Source: Allacma fusca (lineage: Eukaryota > Arthropoda > Collembola > Symphypleona > Sminthuridae). Taken from it: a DNA stretch of 64,000 nucleotides. How positions within the stretch are numbered: position 1 is the stretch's first letter; every line of letters starts with the position of its first letter. The DNA is taken from contig OX359246.1 of the NCBI GenBank assembly GCA_947179485.1, positions 42,573,632 to 42,637,631 of the forward strand, given 5' to 3'. The notes beneath the pieces are model-generated. The model was not told the DNA's origin and did no database searches. It saw only the letters and a program-made list of their open reading frames with translations. This document shows, one piece after another, positions 12,467 to 25,752 of this stretch. Both the position numbers and the translations under genes were made by a program.

Positions 12467-12912
12467 AGCATACATAGAATGTTACAGATATCTAATTACT
12501 GGAAACAACATATGTGTCCTCACACCACTGGTCATATACTCAGATATATATAACTATATATCCTCATTGGTGTCAAATGGAAAGTTATAGCTCTTAAAAG
12601 AAAAGATCTCTATAAAGGGATAAAAGTTAATAATTGAATGGGAAAAGAATTTTTTTTTTGTGAAGGTGACTGTTCCATTGGGTGGGAATCAAAGCTGTAT
12701 TGATTTATATGTAGATATTTATAGAGGGATGGGCGGAAGAAACTATTACGGAGCGCAATAACAGTCTTCTGAGTCAGATCGTGTGTGTACCTTACAGACT
12801 TGGGAAGCTGGACCCATCACCACTGAGGCTTTAGTTTAGAGACAATTGGGTCTGCTGATCGACAGCTCGACTGAAAGCAGATCAGCGTCTACAAATGTGA
12901 CTGGGGCTTGCC
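12467..12912. other. 3' flank/UTR of the activin-like gene
   Basis: Lies downstream (minus strand) of the activin stop codon. No coding frame seen; likely 3' UTR in part. Confidence 0.4.
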
Positions 12913-15900
12913 TTAAGGACAACCGCACTCTTCAACAATCATTTTTGGCAAATCTCGCTTGATAATGTTGAGGTCGGGGCCGAAATAGATGAGAGACATG
13001 GAAGAGAATTTGGTGGGAGCACAGCAGGGGGTGATCCCGCTGAGATTAACCTGGCCGGCGGGTGTTCTCCGATACTCTTCAATCACATGTGTATGATAAT
13101 TAAGGAAAGTGTCGGGAGTCCGGTGGAGGCCGCCACAATGACCCCGGCAGTAATTAGCATGGTAACCCCTGGGAGCAATGATCCAGTCATCCCAGCCAAG
13201 ATCCCGGAAATCAATGTAAAATCTTTGTTTACAACAATGTTTTACACGGGGAGAGCAGTCCTGAGCTCTTCTCCGGCTCCTCTTGAAATTCGGTGACGTT
13301 TCCGTTTCCAGGACTAAGAAAGGGATTTCAGTCAAATTGTCCACATGACCACCATTCTGCCATTCGGGGTCGAGGAAAGGGGGCAAGGAGTGCTGGGACT
13401 GTGGACTCGGATAATTATTATTAGTACTATTGCTCTGAGACGATTGAAGAGAAGATGAGGAGGAAGATGAGGAGGAGGAGGAGGAAGAGGAAGAGGAAGG
13501 AAGCGTTAGTCTATTTTCACTGGCACTAGACTCCGGACTCATCCCGAGGCTATCACCTGGACTCCGATGAGTTCCGGTCAGAGACAAGGCCTCGGAGTCC
13601 TCGGAATGATCGGGGTCTTCGAGGGACAATTGATAATTATCCTCGGATAAGGGATCACCCCCTACATGATGATGACGATCTTTATCTTTATTACTACTAC
13701 GCTCATCTGGAGACATCACAGCATTTTCACGACTAAAGATGATGGGGCGGATGGAGGAACCACAGCCGGAGCAGTCAACGAGCAGTGTGAGCTTGTCCCG
13801 AAGATTGTTATGGGACGTCCGTGACCCATTCCCGTGATTATGATGGTGATGATGGGCTGCATGGCGGACTCTATGACGACTCTGCTTCCCGTACCATTTC
13901 TGCACCACTGAAGTCACATCCAATTTCTGCCAGCCCAAGGACTCCCATGATAGTGTTCGCGATATTACCAGCTCTAGGGACACTTCCTGTCAACATTACC
14001 ATAAAAAACTATTGTTTAACTTGACTCATCAAATATATAGAGAAAAAAAAACTTCATTGGCTTTCTTTCATGACTAATCCAATGAATCACAGACAAACAC
14101 ACACACACACACAATCATACAAAAAATCATACATACATACACAATCATATGTACACAGCCCCTGTATTAACCATTTATCTACATATGGCCAGTTATCTAG
14201 AGCAACTGCGAGTCAGTCCGACAGCATTCCACGAAGACATTCACACACGTGCATACATTCTTGCATAAACAGTCCTAATTAAACGTAAATAGTAAACAAT
14301 GTATAAATTTCTGACCTCGACATCAAATGTAAACAAAGTGAAGTAAAGGGCAAGGGATTTTTTTTTCACTAACCTCGCTATTGAGATGGAGCGGTGGGTG
14401 TGCATTGTGGGAGAAATTTCCAAGAACTTGGAACACGTACAGGGTAATTCCACGGGGATGGAGGAGATGCCCGAAATGTCGACCAATGGATGACCGGTAG
14501 TCCATCTTGACCCACAGGTGGGCCTTCCGTACCCGGACCCCAACCCCATAAGCTTGATTCCCCGCATAGGAGAAGGACAGCAAAGTGTTGTGGCCATTTA
14601 GAACGGGTCCTGGAACAATACACAATTATCATGTCAAACACGAGGGAAATTCATTTTTTTACAGTAATTATTATTATTTTTATTACTCATAACACTACAA
14701 GTGAAACTACGAGTCTTATCGACTGTCGCAATTAAACATACATAAAAGGTCCAGTCAATGTAACTCCTTCCAGACAACCCTCTGTACACTCGACGTACTA
14801 TGAATTCCTTATATTTGAAAATGTAATTAAGAGTGTCTGGTGTCTACCATAAAAATAGGAAACGATCCTAATAATTTAAAGCATCCATATCTATAGGAAA
14901 GGAAGATACAGATATGAGAAGGGATAGGACTCTACGCTATTCAGAGTATCAACATACACGCCATACACACATAATGACAGGCATTCAAATCCCCATGAGT
15001 AAGCACTTGGGACAAGCTATAACTGCAACAGTGCAAGTACTTACACATGCATATGCCTCTGAACTGAACATGTGCATACTCAATCAGCCCACAGTAGTAT
15101 AAAATACAATATTGTTACGATGCTCCTTCCTCCATAAACCATCAATGGGACTAAATTACCAGGATGGGAATTGACAATAAAACTTACACCTTACATTTAG
15201 TTACTCGGAGTGAGTCCTGCAGTAGCTGCATATTCACACTATCGCCACACTAAAAATATTTTATGTACCTTCATTCTAAATTGTATGTGTAAGTCTCCGC
15301 CATAAATTATTCCACTGTCTGTCTGCATACTCAAATAAAATTTATTGCACGGAACAGAGAATCGGGCAGTTAATCAAAAACTTAAAGAAAGCCATTACTA
15401 TTTGTACTTATAATACAGACATACTTACAAGTATACATACATACTTACAAAGTACATGTGTAAGTACGACAGTGCCTATACTTATCAGCAGGAAATTTTC
15501 CTGTGGACGTTTATACAGATAGTTATATGGAAATGCCCTTTTGAGCTCGCAAGAGATTGAAAGCTAGTAAAACCTTGATTTTTTCCCCTCCTCCTTTTCA
15601 CCTCAAGAGCAATTTAGATATAAATTAATTAAATCATTAAGCTGTAAAACTTTGCAGACATTGTTTATCTACAGAATAGACATTGTTCAAACTGCAGTAG
15701 ACTTGGGAGTTGAGAGCGGTCTGTATACAGTTGCAGCATGTGCACGGTGCATGTTTAGCATCCACTGCAATAAAAATACACGGGGGAATATAAGCAGAGT
15801 TACAACTATACAAGTAACTATTAGTCTCTATTCATTTATTTATGTATCTACATATGTACGTCCAAACTACTACACTATACAGTCTCCCCAACGGGACTGT

Positions 15901-18900
15901 CTTAAGAACTTCGAATGTTCTTTGGATTACTTTTTACTTGAAAATGTTCCATTGTACATATGTATTTAAATGTGTCTATACATACTGAGGGCTGACTCCT
16001 TTGAAAAGAAATGTATCACTTGTACATCACAATGTATCTTTTGAGATAATGGCTGGAAAATTGCAAGCTCACATTAAAGTAATCTTTGTTGTCAGGAGAG
16101 ATAAGAGAGGAAAGGGAACAATTGTGTGTGGATAGTGTGGTGACGACGAGGGGAAAAAGTAAGCGTCCATAGCGTGGGCTGTCTCTGTAAGAATAAGTAA
16201 GCAAAAAAAAGATTTTGGTCTTAAGCACATCAGAGGAGCCGCATCAAAATATATGAGGTTGTCGATGAGAGGAGATGATGAAGGTTGTGCAATTTTTTTC
16301 TCCTTTCTTTCTTTTCTCTCTCTCTCTCTCTCTCGTGCTCCCTCTCTCTCTCTCTCTCTCTCCCTCTCTCTCTCTCTCTCACTCACTCTACTAGTCTATA
16401 CTTACTACTGACGAGAATGCAACTTTTCTAACGCCGTTACTCTCCTCCACCAGTACTTTACCATGCATCCTGACTTCATACAATAAGCGCTTCAACAATA
16501 AAATATTCTCGCAAAAAGATTGATCATTTCAATGTTTTAGACAAACAGAGAGTTGGAGAGAGAGAGAAGGAGTAAGATAAGTTGTGCAGTAAAAGTTTTA
16601 TAGGGATGAAAAGCTCTTGCAGCGAGTTGTATGTACTAGGGGAGAAAAAAGAATCTATTTGAAGATTAGAACCCGCATTGTATATGTATACTACTCGAAA
16701 AATGCTAAAAGGTCTCCTGTACATAATCAGTCAGAACAAATGCACTGAGAATACGTGCAAGTATCTATACTTACTTACTTTATGGGTATCTACAGTGTGT
16801 GCATGTGTAAGGGAGCGGGGGGATATCTACACAAAAGAGGAAACTCGTACTTTTGTTAGAGTTGTATAGTGTAGTAAAGTAATCATTTAGAAGTCGTCAA
16901 CCCGTCTAGACATAAATCGATATTGCGAAAACGAGTAAAAAAATTCGTCCAACTAGTTTTTTTTCAGATGGAGGCCACTTTTCTATATATATATGTATAT
17001 ATATATATAGGATATCTATATTTATATAAGTATAGGTATAGAGAGAGAGAGAGAGACAGAGAGAGAGAGAGAGATATTTGTGGATGTATTCCCAACTCCT
17101 GGGTGTACTTTTTCTTACATGTGCAATGTGCACATAATCTTGGACTAAAAGGGGTAACCACACAGAGCCCCACCGTTTGTCAGTGATACTCTTGTCACAT
17201 ACAGATATGTACGGAGAGTGTATGTAATTATGTATAGATAGATATATGGATATAATTCTATATACACACACACACACACATACACTGTCACACATGCACA
17301 TGCTGTTCTCACCTTGTCCAAGTCCAAGTTAATGTCCATCGGCATGTTAACCTCATGACCTGTCATATCATCACCTACACACTACCTCATTTCAAGAGCC
17401 TTAATAATATACAATCTAGCATATTCCTATATCTCAGCTGCTCATCTCCAACTATCTCCGACTACAATGTATTTTTCTATGGAAGCTCCCCTGTGTACTA
17501 AACTTTCCTCAGCTCACACCTATCTGTATAGGCCATGCACTCCTGCAGTAGTCTTTCATTGGGACTCGTTCCTCCTTGCAACATGATCCACTTGACACAC
17601 TCTTAAATTATGGCTCTTCAGTTGCCATGGCAACTCCTCTGGTGAAGTTCACAATTTCTCAACGACAGGAGTAGTGCTAGATTTCTGGTTGTGCCTTAAT
17701 AGTATATCTATACATTTTATGATTTAATATTTTTACTCTTGTTTTATGTATGTACACACATGGCGGGCTCATTCATGAAGGCTTCAATTCTGAACAATAA
17801 TAGCTCTCTGATTGGGAATCTTTGGGAAAAACTAGTATCCCTGCAGTCTGGGAACATGTTCTGAAAAGTTTTACAAATAACTGGACAGCTTTTAAAAATA
17901 ACTGAACAGCTTTAAAAAATGACTGGACAGCTTTAAAAAATGACTGGAAAGTTTTAAAAAATTCCTGGACAGCTGTACAAATGAAAAGTATGAAATGACG
18001 TATATTTGGGGATTTTTCTCAGATGGAAATCTTTGAAGGGGAATTAGAAACGTGGTAATGATTGCCACGGGTTTGGACAGATATCGTAATCCACCAAAGG
18101 AAAAAATGTGTGGGCCATATAAAACAAACATGTGTGTCTGCGAACCTACCCCAAGAGAAAAATGATGTGGTCTCCGTAAACGGTTTCCTTTTACAGTTTA
18201 CAACTCACGTATGTAGAATACGTGTCCTATCACCACATGTAATTAATGATATGTTTTGTTGTCACGCTACAACTATCTACTTACTACTATCTACACCAAC
18301 TCAAAGGCAAAGGAGAAGGACAAGAATAGACCAGTGAAAACTTGCTCCTCGTTTCCTCTCATTACCGATAAATTGACTCCTCACATTTCCAGAATCACAA
18401 CTCCTAAAATCAACCAGCTGGTCTTGTAGATATAAGTATATATGTTGGGCATGGCACAGTAGTAGTAGTACATGATGAGGATGAGTACGTTTGAAAAAGT
18501 CATAGCTATTAATTACACCAGCCTAAATACTCCCTGTATAGTAGATGCTTACAGTACATACACAAGGATTTTTATCAGATAGATTGAAAACACAATTTTT
18601 CTTCCCCGCTCCTGTCTCTGAAGGTTATATATATGAATTTTCAAGTTGAGAGCCCTGAGTTACTAGTAGTAGAAAACAACGTAGTAATAAATTATGTAGG
18701 TTACGATCAATCCTTCTGGCATCCTGGCCTTGATTGGACAAATGCTCAACGATGACAGTGTATGTATCTATATCTATAGATAGGGGAAAAGTTGACAAAT
18801 TTTTATCCAGATTTCAATGGGACTTCAAAAGTCATTGAAGAAGATTGGAACCAATGTCAATTAGTATTATCCGCTCTTCTTTAGTTCTTGACGACGTAGC

Positions 18901-21900
18901 CCCAACAGCAGCAGCTCCTTCTCACGTAACTACCTTTTAAGAGACATATGCCTGTTGTATAGTGTCTTGTTTTACGAAACCTCAACCTTTTCCCTCAAGG
19001 TATACATATTTGTAGACAATGTTCAGACACAACTTCTCAAACTTACTGAGAGGAGACCACTGAGTACGAATCTCTGGCCGTGGGGCTAGCACAAGTGTAA
19101 TTTAATTTGCCACAAATTGACAATGTGAGTCTTCTTAGTATAGAGCTGATTGTGAGAGACATAGTTTAGACGTAGACAGCGCACGTGTGTGAGATGAATT
19201 TCTATATTTTAGTATGTACGTCTCAGGTTCACGTGCCGTCTCTGTTTTCCCTCAGCCTCTGGATATAATATGATCACATATATGTACATACATAGTTGTA
19301 TTCATACAGTGAGATACTTGAAGTAACAATATTATTCCTGCTCAGGCCCATTCACTTATACTCCATCCCTTATGTATAGATACTCACATTACTCCAAGTT
19401 AGCTCAGAATGGAGGACAGGAAGAATTTGCATATGATCAGAAACTATACAGAGCTTCCTAAAATATAACCCTACAATATGTTACTTTCAGCCACTTAAGG
19501 TATACATATATGGCCAAGGCAGGGATTGTAAAAGAACAACTGACTCTGACTCTCAAACTACAAGATTTTCTCTGACAGATCCACGTGGCGCTCCTATACA
19601 TAACATTGACACTGCATACCTCAGCTTATCTGCATCGCGGGGGGAATGAAATGAGATGCAAAAAGGCAACGAGTACGAGTGGAGCAACTCACTGTATAAT
19701 CGTCAGGATGAGATTTCATAAATTACACAAGTTTCGTTCAAGCCTTGTGTAGTAAAAGAGATCCTGTAATTTTTCTTACAAAAATGTATCATTAAATGAA
19801 ATAAATACCATTCCTTAACCCCTGGAAATTCTCGGATTTTCCTGTTTATTATACACACATATATTCAGTGCCTTAGGTCCTGAGCCTATGTTCAAAGATA
19901 GGGATACAGAGATATAATGATACAATTAGATACTTGAAACATTGTCGAACAATCAAGAAATCCTGGAATTAATTCAATACAAACAAACACCAAAACAAAT
20001 TATATTACTTTTTTTGGAGATTGCATTGAAGTACTAAAAAATATTAAACTTAGTTTTCCTGCCACCTGAGTGAGTCTGGGGACTGAGACTGCCTCAGCAT
20101 AGATTTCAAAACCAATGATATAAGCTACACACACCTATATAGGCTACACGGCCACAGGTGTGATGGTGATAATTGCATCTTGTACAGACCAAGAGCAGTT
20201 CAGAGCCTTACTTACATCTACTTCACAGATCAACGCTCCTTTTTGCAACTACTTCCCTAAAAAGAGAAAAAGCACTGGTACCATTTCCCCTTCAAGAGCT
20301 CTTACATTATAATTATTAGATACACTTAAAGCTGATATACTCTGCCTCAATACACTCTGGTTGCCCACTAGTGTATATACAGTCTAATTGTACATAATTG
20401 AGTATAGTATGGGTAGGTCCAATGTAGCAGTCCTAACAAGTGTGTATAATGTAGTTAGTTACATGCCTTCTGGCTTTCCTTTACAACCAAACGGTTTTCC
20501 TTGTTGTGCTTATAATTTTGTGTATAATTAGAATCCTGTAAAAAAAACCATTGGAGATCATGGTACAGATAATAGAAGTTGCAGATAAAATTCGTAACAT
20601 TTATGTACATAGGTCCAAGGGAATTACAAAAGATAAATTTGTATATGTAGATTTTTTTTTTGGTACTTGGAACAACTATTTTCACATAACTTTTGTAACA
20701 TACCCTTTTAGCTACACATTCATATGTACACTATAGGGGCTATTACTACACCTATCAAGATATGTGAATGTTCTGGTTCTCTCCTCATGGGGATGAATAA
20801 AACGATAATCCTTGGTTTTTTTACTCAAGATTTGCAAAGTTGGGTGAACCATTAAATTAAATGAGGAGAGAACTTGACAGTAGGATTGAGGAAGACAACT
20901 CATAAAACTACAACATTGACACGTTTGGGATAAAAAGGCAATGAGGGGGGATTGCCACAGAGAGGTACATACATGTTCTATAGCTCTCCCATGTATCTAT
21001 GTTACTGTTACAGGAGCCTGAGGACTCTCAGAAGCAGGAGTATAGTATAGATAGATAGTAATAGGAGAGACTCCTAAAGTGAGAGAATCAAAGATAACAA
21101 GTCAATTCTCATTTTTCCTCCAAAGTTTTTTCCTGGTTGCGTGTGTATGCATCCACCTAATACTGTATTGGGAGAGACCAGTGACTGACTGTGTGAAAGG
21201 GTTCTCTTTTGCAATAATAATTATTATAGCAGCGACCAGATTTTTTTTTTTTTTTTGCAGGTTAAACTCATTACTCTCTAAGAGAGGCTATGAGTTTAAT
21301 TTGATGCTAATATAACTACAACCAATAATTATTACGACATTATAGTAAAACAATTTATGCAGAAGAGAGAATGTTGGGCCGGTCGTCCATATGGGAAGAC
21401 AGGGGAGTCATAAACAATAAATCTCAAACCAGTCTATATCTATAGAATATATATAATTAATTACTCTGGGAATATTTATGGAGACTGTTATAAAAGGTTA
21501 TTCCTCTTACCTTTATCTGGGAAGGAGATGATCTCTGAGGTTTTGGCATAATTCCCCGGCTCTCCAGCACCCTCATCCTTACTTGACGGTCTGGACTGAC
21601 CCCCATGTCTTGATTTATTCTGATGCTTGTTTTGAGGCTTAGTTACAAAATTATGAAAATTTTCCGAGAAGCTTTCAGTCCGTCGTAAGGTTTCCAGAAC
21701 TAAGTCCTTGGATATCTTATGAGCTAAATCCACTTGAGGCTTCTCATTCAAACCCAGTCTATGTAATATTTGAACTTTGACTAATTCACGTCGGATCGCA
21801 TCTTCATTGGGATTTGGAACAGTGACATTAGTCGTTGATGATGAGGGTCCACTACATCCAATCCGGGCTAGGAAGCTCAGGAGTAGAAGAAGAAGAAATG

Positions 21901-21961
21901 TGGGCAAGGGGAAGTGACCATGAAGAAATGCAACTACAGTGCATTTGTAACCATGAAACAT
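12913..21961 (-). CDS. Actbeta: Activin/inhibin-beta-like TGF-beta ligand precursor, three exons
   Basis: Secreted TGF-beta-family ligand of the activin branch, expected to act through activin-type receptors and Smad2/3-type signalling. Exons on the minus strand: 21961-21511, 14609-14374, 13986-12913; joins are phase 1 (AAAG|GTAAGA to TTCCAG|GA) and phase 0 (GCGAG|GTTAGT to GACAG|GAA), giving 586 aa. Exon 1 has a signal peptide (hydrophobic core FLLLLLLSFLA) and the prodomain helix RRELVKVQILHRLGL, then SEIISFPDKG. Exon 2 continues the prodomain (KAHLWVKM, ITLYVFQVL). Exon 3 has His and Ser runs, a KRSRRR furin site and a 117-aa mature domain with nine cysteines including the CC pair near its start, WDDWIIAPRGYHANYC, and the ending VEECGCP. 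Nine cysteines and that WIIAP motif are typical of activin-beta. Start: ATG at 21961, with an in-frame TGA upstream. The first intron is 6.9 kb. Confidence 0.93.
16314..16386. repeat. (CT)n microsatellite
   Basis: Long CT run with two short interruptions, intronic to the activin-like gene. Confidence 0.93.
17040..17075. repeat. (GA)n microsatellite
   Basis: GA run interrupted once by CA, within the same intron. Confidence 0.9.
17874..17985. repeat. 21-bp tandem repeat, about five units
   Basis: The unit around CTGGACAGCTTTAAAAAATGA begins at 17881, 17902, 17923, 17944 and 17965, each 21 bp apart. Because 21 is divisible by three, the antisense translation repeats every seven residues (SSHFLKL-like) and mimics a protein repeat. 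Confidence 0.88.
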
Positions 21962-23784
21962 ATTTATCGTCAATGCACCGTCACCTTCTGAGTGTCAGGT
22001 GACTTCCGGCTGACACGTGTATGACATTAATTAATTACTCTCCAGTTAATAATATAATGTAGGTATAAGTAGAGGTGAGTTGAGAACGGACGATTTCAAT
22101 TCTTATTTTTCCTCCTATTATTAAAATTCTTGAAACTATAAGGTCTTGTCCACTCTCCAGTCTTCTTCCAAAAAGCTTGTGCTTAGATAGCTCTCTTCAC
22201 TCCTGGGACTCTATCCTGAGGCATGTGAGTACATACGTGTAATTTTATGTAATAGACACACACACACTCACACACACACACACACACAAACACTCACACT
22301 CACTCACACAACACACGGAGCTTGAGCTACAACTCTGACTTGGAACGACACGTGCTTATTGACTCCGCTGTGTTATTCGCCGGTGGTGAGAGCGTTCTTT
22401 TAATGTTACTATCAACTCTGGGAAATAAAAATCTCATAATTTTCTCTCCTTTCAAATTTTTTTTTTTGTTAGTTTGTCAAATTTTCCCCGATTATTTCAA
22501 TTAATTAATTACGCAAAATGAATCCGTTATTACATTTAGTAGGCTGGTAGGAGGATCACACACACACAAAAAAAAGAAGACTGTCCACTTTTGAAGGAAT
22601 GGCGTGCTCACAAGTGTCAATGTTAATCTAATGTTTAGGAGCTAATGACTGTGTTAGCTTTCAGGTTAAGTTGAAGAGTGAACTAATTAAATTGTAGACA
22701 CCCCTGAATGATGATGAGTGTGGGCTAGATCAAAAGACTGAGTTTTTCCCCCCCTATATTATATACATATGATTACGAGGTCTCGATAATTATAATTATA
22801 TATGTATGTCTCAAATGGCGTGGGAACTAAGGCAAGTTACAAGTCTAGACGATGACGAGAAGGATTAATTAGCACCCTTGACTCAGGATAACAAAGTATA
22901 TGGCCAAGGATTCACTCAATGGATTGCGTATACTGTACTTACACTCCAAGATGAAAAATATCACTCACATTGAATTTGGGAGAAGGTTAATGACGTTTAC
23001 TGCACTCATGCGGCAGTCCCTTCGCTATTATATGATCACACTTCGATAAATCACAGAGTTTTCTTGTTTGCATCTTCTCCTGCCCAAATATGTTACGGGT
23101 GTAATTAAACGGTTGTATTTTTTTTACTTTGTGTAATAATTATTACGTAAAGAATTATTTTTTTAAGTAATTATAATTATTTTATCTATAATTACTTCAA
23201 AATTTTTTGTTCTCCCCCCTCCCTTGAAGTTAATAGTCTGTTAACAATTATTATTATTAATCCTCTATGTAAATTACTAGGCTTTGAGGATGTTGTTGTG
23301 TTGTGGGGCTGCCGGGCTATTTTTCTTGGAGACGATTCTGTGTGTAGTTTGTAGTTGTGTAGTAATAATTATTATTATTGGATAGTTGCAGAAAGGAGGT
23401 GAATAAAAGTATGTAGCACGGAGGACACATAGATACACATTTCTATATATATATAATTATATTATATACAGTCACACACACACACATACACACACCCAGT
23501 GAGTAGAGGGTTTGGAAAATATTGGAGCGTGTGTGCTATAAGGCTCTTGGACTTGACAGTGTGTGTTTAATAATAACTTGTGTAAGTACTAACTACTACT
23601 GCTGATGAGTGACTGTACTTGTGTAGTAGCAGTTAGTAAGTGGACTGTAGGAAGGAGTAGTAATAGATTTTCCCAATGATTTTCTCTCGTTCTCTGCTGG
23701 ACAGGCAAGGAGACATGTGAGTCCGTGGGATGCATAGTGAAAAAGAGACTCAGACGAGCGGAATGCTGATGATCATGACAATGA

Positions 23785-24005
23785 ACAAGTGGTAGTAGTG
23801 GACGAAGATGAAGACGACGAAGACACAGGAGTTGTAGGAGCAGTAGTAGTAGTAGTAAGAGCAGTAGTAGTGGTGGTGGTAGTAATAGTAGTAACAGCAA
23901 CAGCAGCAGGAACATCAGATGATCAAGGGGGATTTCTTGGTCTATTGTCCAAGTTGTTGCTGCTGGTGCATGATGATGATGCTGATGATGATGATGATGA
24001 TGGTG
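23785..24005. repeat. Trinucleotide-rich tract (GTA/GAC/GAT repeats)
   Basis: Stretches of AGTAGTAGT, GGTGGTGGT, CAGCAGCAG and GATGATGAT. They produce Leu-rich and Val/Asp-rich ORFs on the two strands that have no start context or family. Confidence 0.85.
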
Positions 24006-24122
24006 ACTCGATCAAGTCTGCTGTTGAAGTGAAATAAAAAATCCCAGCCGTAACGTACAAGTCTAGCTTAGGTCTCGCCGCCACTTGCATACAATTACGA
24101 ATCGAACTTTTTTTTTCTCGTC

Positions 24123-24123
<1 letters not shown>

Positions 24124-24170
<47 letters not shown>
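24124..24170. repeat. (CT)n microsatellite
   Basis: About 23 uninterrupted CT units. Confidence 0.95.
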
Positions 24171-24173
<3 letters not shown>

Positions 24174-24724
24174 CCTAGCTCTTCTTTACATTTTACTCCT
24201 TTCTATAGATTAGATTGCTATAGTTATATATATACACTTGAGCACCTTTGCCCTACACAAACTTTTTAACTCTCTCGCTCTTCCCCATACGAATCACAAA
24301 GTAAAGGCTGTGTAGTATAAATGGGAAAGGAATAATAGTACTTGGGAACAGAGAGGTTATAAGAAATGTAGTAAATGTCTCAGGTAATCCAATGCAGTGG
24401 ATTTTCTGCAGCAGTTAAGGATCATCATACACGGGGGAAATGTTATCCATGAGGAACATGCATGCATGTATAGATACATGGGTACATATATTAAACCACA
24501 TAAATATTGTCAGTGCATCTCCAATTCGGAGCATAGACAGGTACATATGAGCTTGTATGTAGATACATACGACTGTAGATATATTTATATGTATAATGGG
24601 GAATGGTAAATTCTCAAGTAGAGTTTAACAAGTTTTGTCTTCTCTTTAAAATGCAAGTGGAGTTGTTGTGTATGCACATTATTGCATAGGCCGGACGATC
24701 ATCTTCCATGTATGTATGTGTGTG

Positions 24725-24759
<35 letters not shown>

Positions 24760-25601
24760 CCTTGAATATGTGCAAGGAGCATGCAAGTCTGAAGCATAAG
24801 TTCCAGCCTTTGAGCATAATCGTACATATTATCCTGTATCCTTCTATATACGAAAAAAAAACCTAAGACTTACATATATACTAACGCTCGATTTTCCGCT
24901 CAATCGAGAAACTTCTAAGTTTATTAACTCTTCTTGCAATATTCTATTCCTGATTTTCTAAACATTTTCGACAGCTGAGCTGACTTGAGGAGAATAAATT
25001 AGAAAATGTGGTCATAGGACAAATCAAACTGTCGACAAATTGGGTCTTTCGCTATAGATAGATAGTTGTACGTTGTAAGAGTTCTTATTCTTCACATATC
25101 GTCCTGTATGCAGATACCTTAAATGTTTACAAACTCATTTCATTATTGGAAAAGGACAAGAGAAGTGAACTTACCTCCTGAGCCGATCTTCCAATAATGA
25201 ATTATGTTGAGAGGGAATTCCACAGATGATCACAGTTAATCACATGTCCGGTTGAATTTTTGTAAATTATAGATAATTATAGTTTTCTGGCAGAGTCGGG
25301 ACTCACTGGAACATATCCCACTGTGTAACATTACACTCGTAGCTAATTGATACTGTTCTCATTGATTATGTTCACTGACGGGTTAAGTGTATCAAAAATG
25401 TAAAACCCCATTGTACTTTTGTGGAATATGACTTCAGCTGGCAGTACTTCTCCGAACCTATTCTTTTTTATGTGGAAGCATGTGTGTGTGTAGTAAAGGC
25501 TCCCCAAGGAATCTACATGGACTGGGATGTATGTGTGTCTTTATCGTATCTGTCGGTATATCTATAGATAGATATAATTACATACGATAGTAGTAGTAAT
25601 C

Positions 25602-25752
25602 TTAATCTGATAGCTTTGTAGCCACACGTGTGGAATTCCCTGTAATAGAAATTGACGAGGTTCCTTCCGGACTTGGGATTTTCACCGGGGATATCGGGAG
25701 AGTGTACAATGAAGGCTGGACCTCAAAGTCCATCCACGGGCTCTGTGGTACC
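25602..25752 (-). CDS. Candidate terminal exon, unrecognised
   Basis: An acceptor TTTCCTACAG precedes a 49-codon open frame (phase 2 entry) reading VPQSPWMDFEVQPSLYTLPI and on to a TAA at 25604. Composition is Pro/Ser-rich and protein-like, and a GT donor (CCCCG|GTGAAA) also lies inside. No upstream exon with matching phase was identified, and the 29.1-kb exon ends in phase 0, so a direct join fails. It could be chance. Confidence 0.25.

Larger units (their letters stand above)
14610..21510 (-). other. Large intron of the activin-like gene
   Basis: 6.9 kb between prodomain exons, with strong donor and acceptor at its ends. It contains (CT)n at 16314-16386, (GA)n at 17040-17075, (CA)n near 17264-17280, the 21-bp repeat at 17874-17985, a poly-T at 21240-21257, and many AT-rich stretches. 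No coding exon that keeps the reading frame was found inside. Confidence 0.75.

Noticed and set aside
17319..17365. Mini-exon inside the activin intron (HEVNMPMDINLDLDK) with AG and GT borders
   Set aside because: Length of 47 nt would shift the frame between activin exons 1 and 2, which already join in phase without it.
23589..24037. Leu-rich and Val/Asp-rich ORFs on opposite strands
   Set aside because: Products of trinucleotide repeats, no conserved domain or splice context.
24982..25180. Possible coding exon ending at CAGGAG|GTAAGT
   Set aside because: Strong donor, but no convincing frame or acceptor; at most a noncoding first exon of the activin-like gene.
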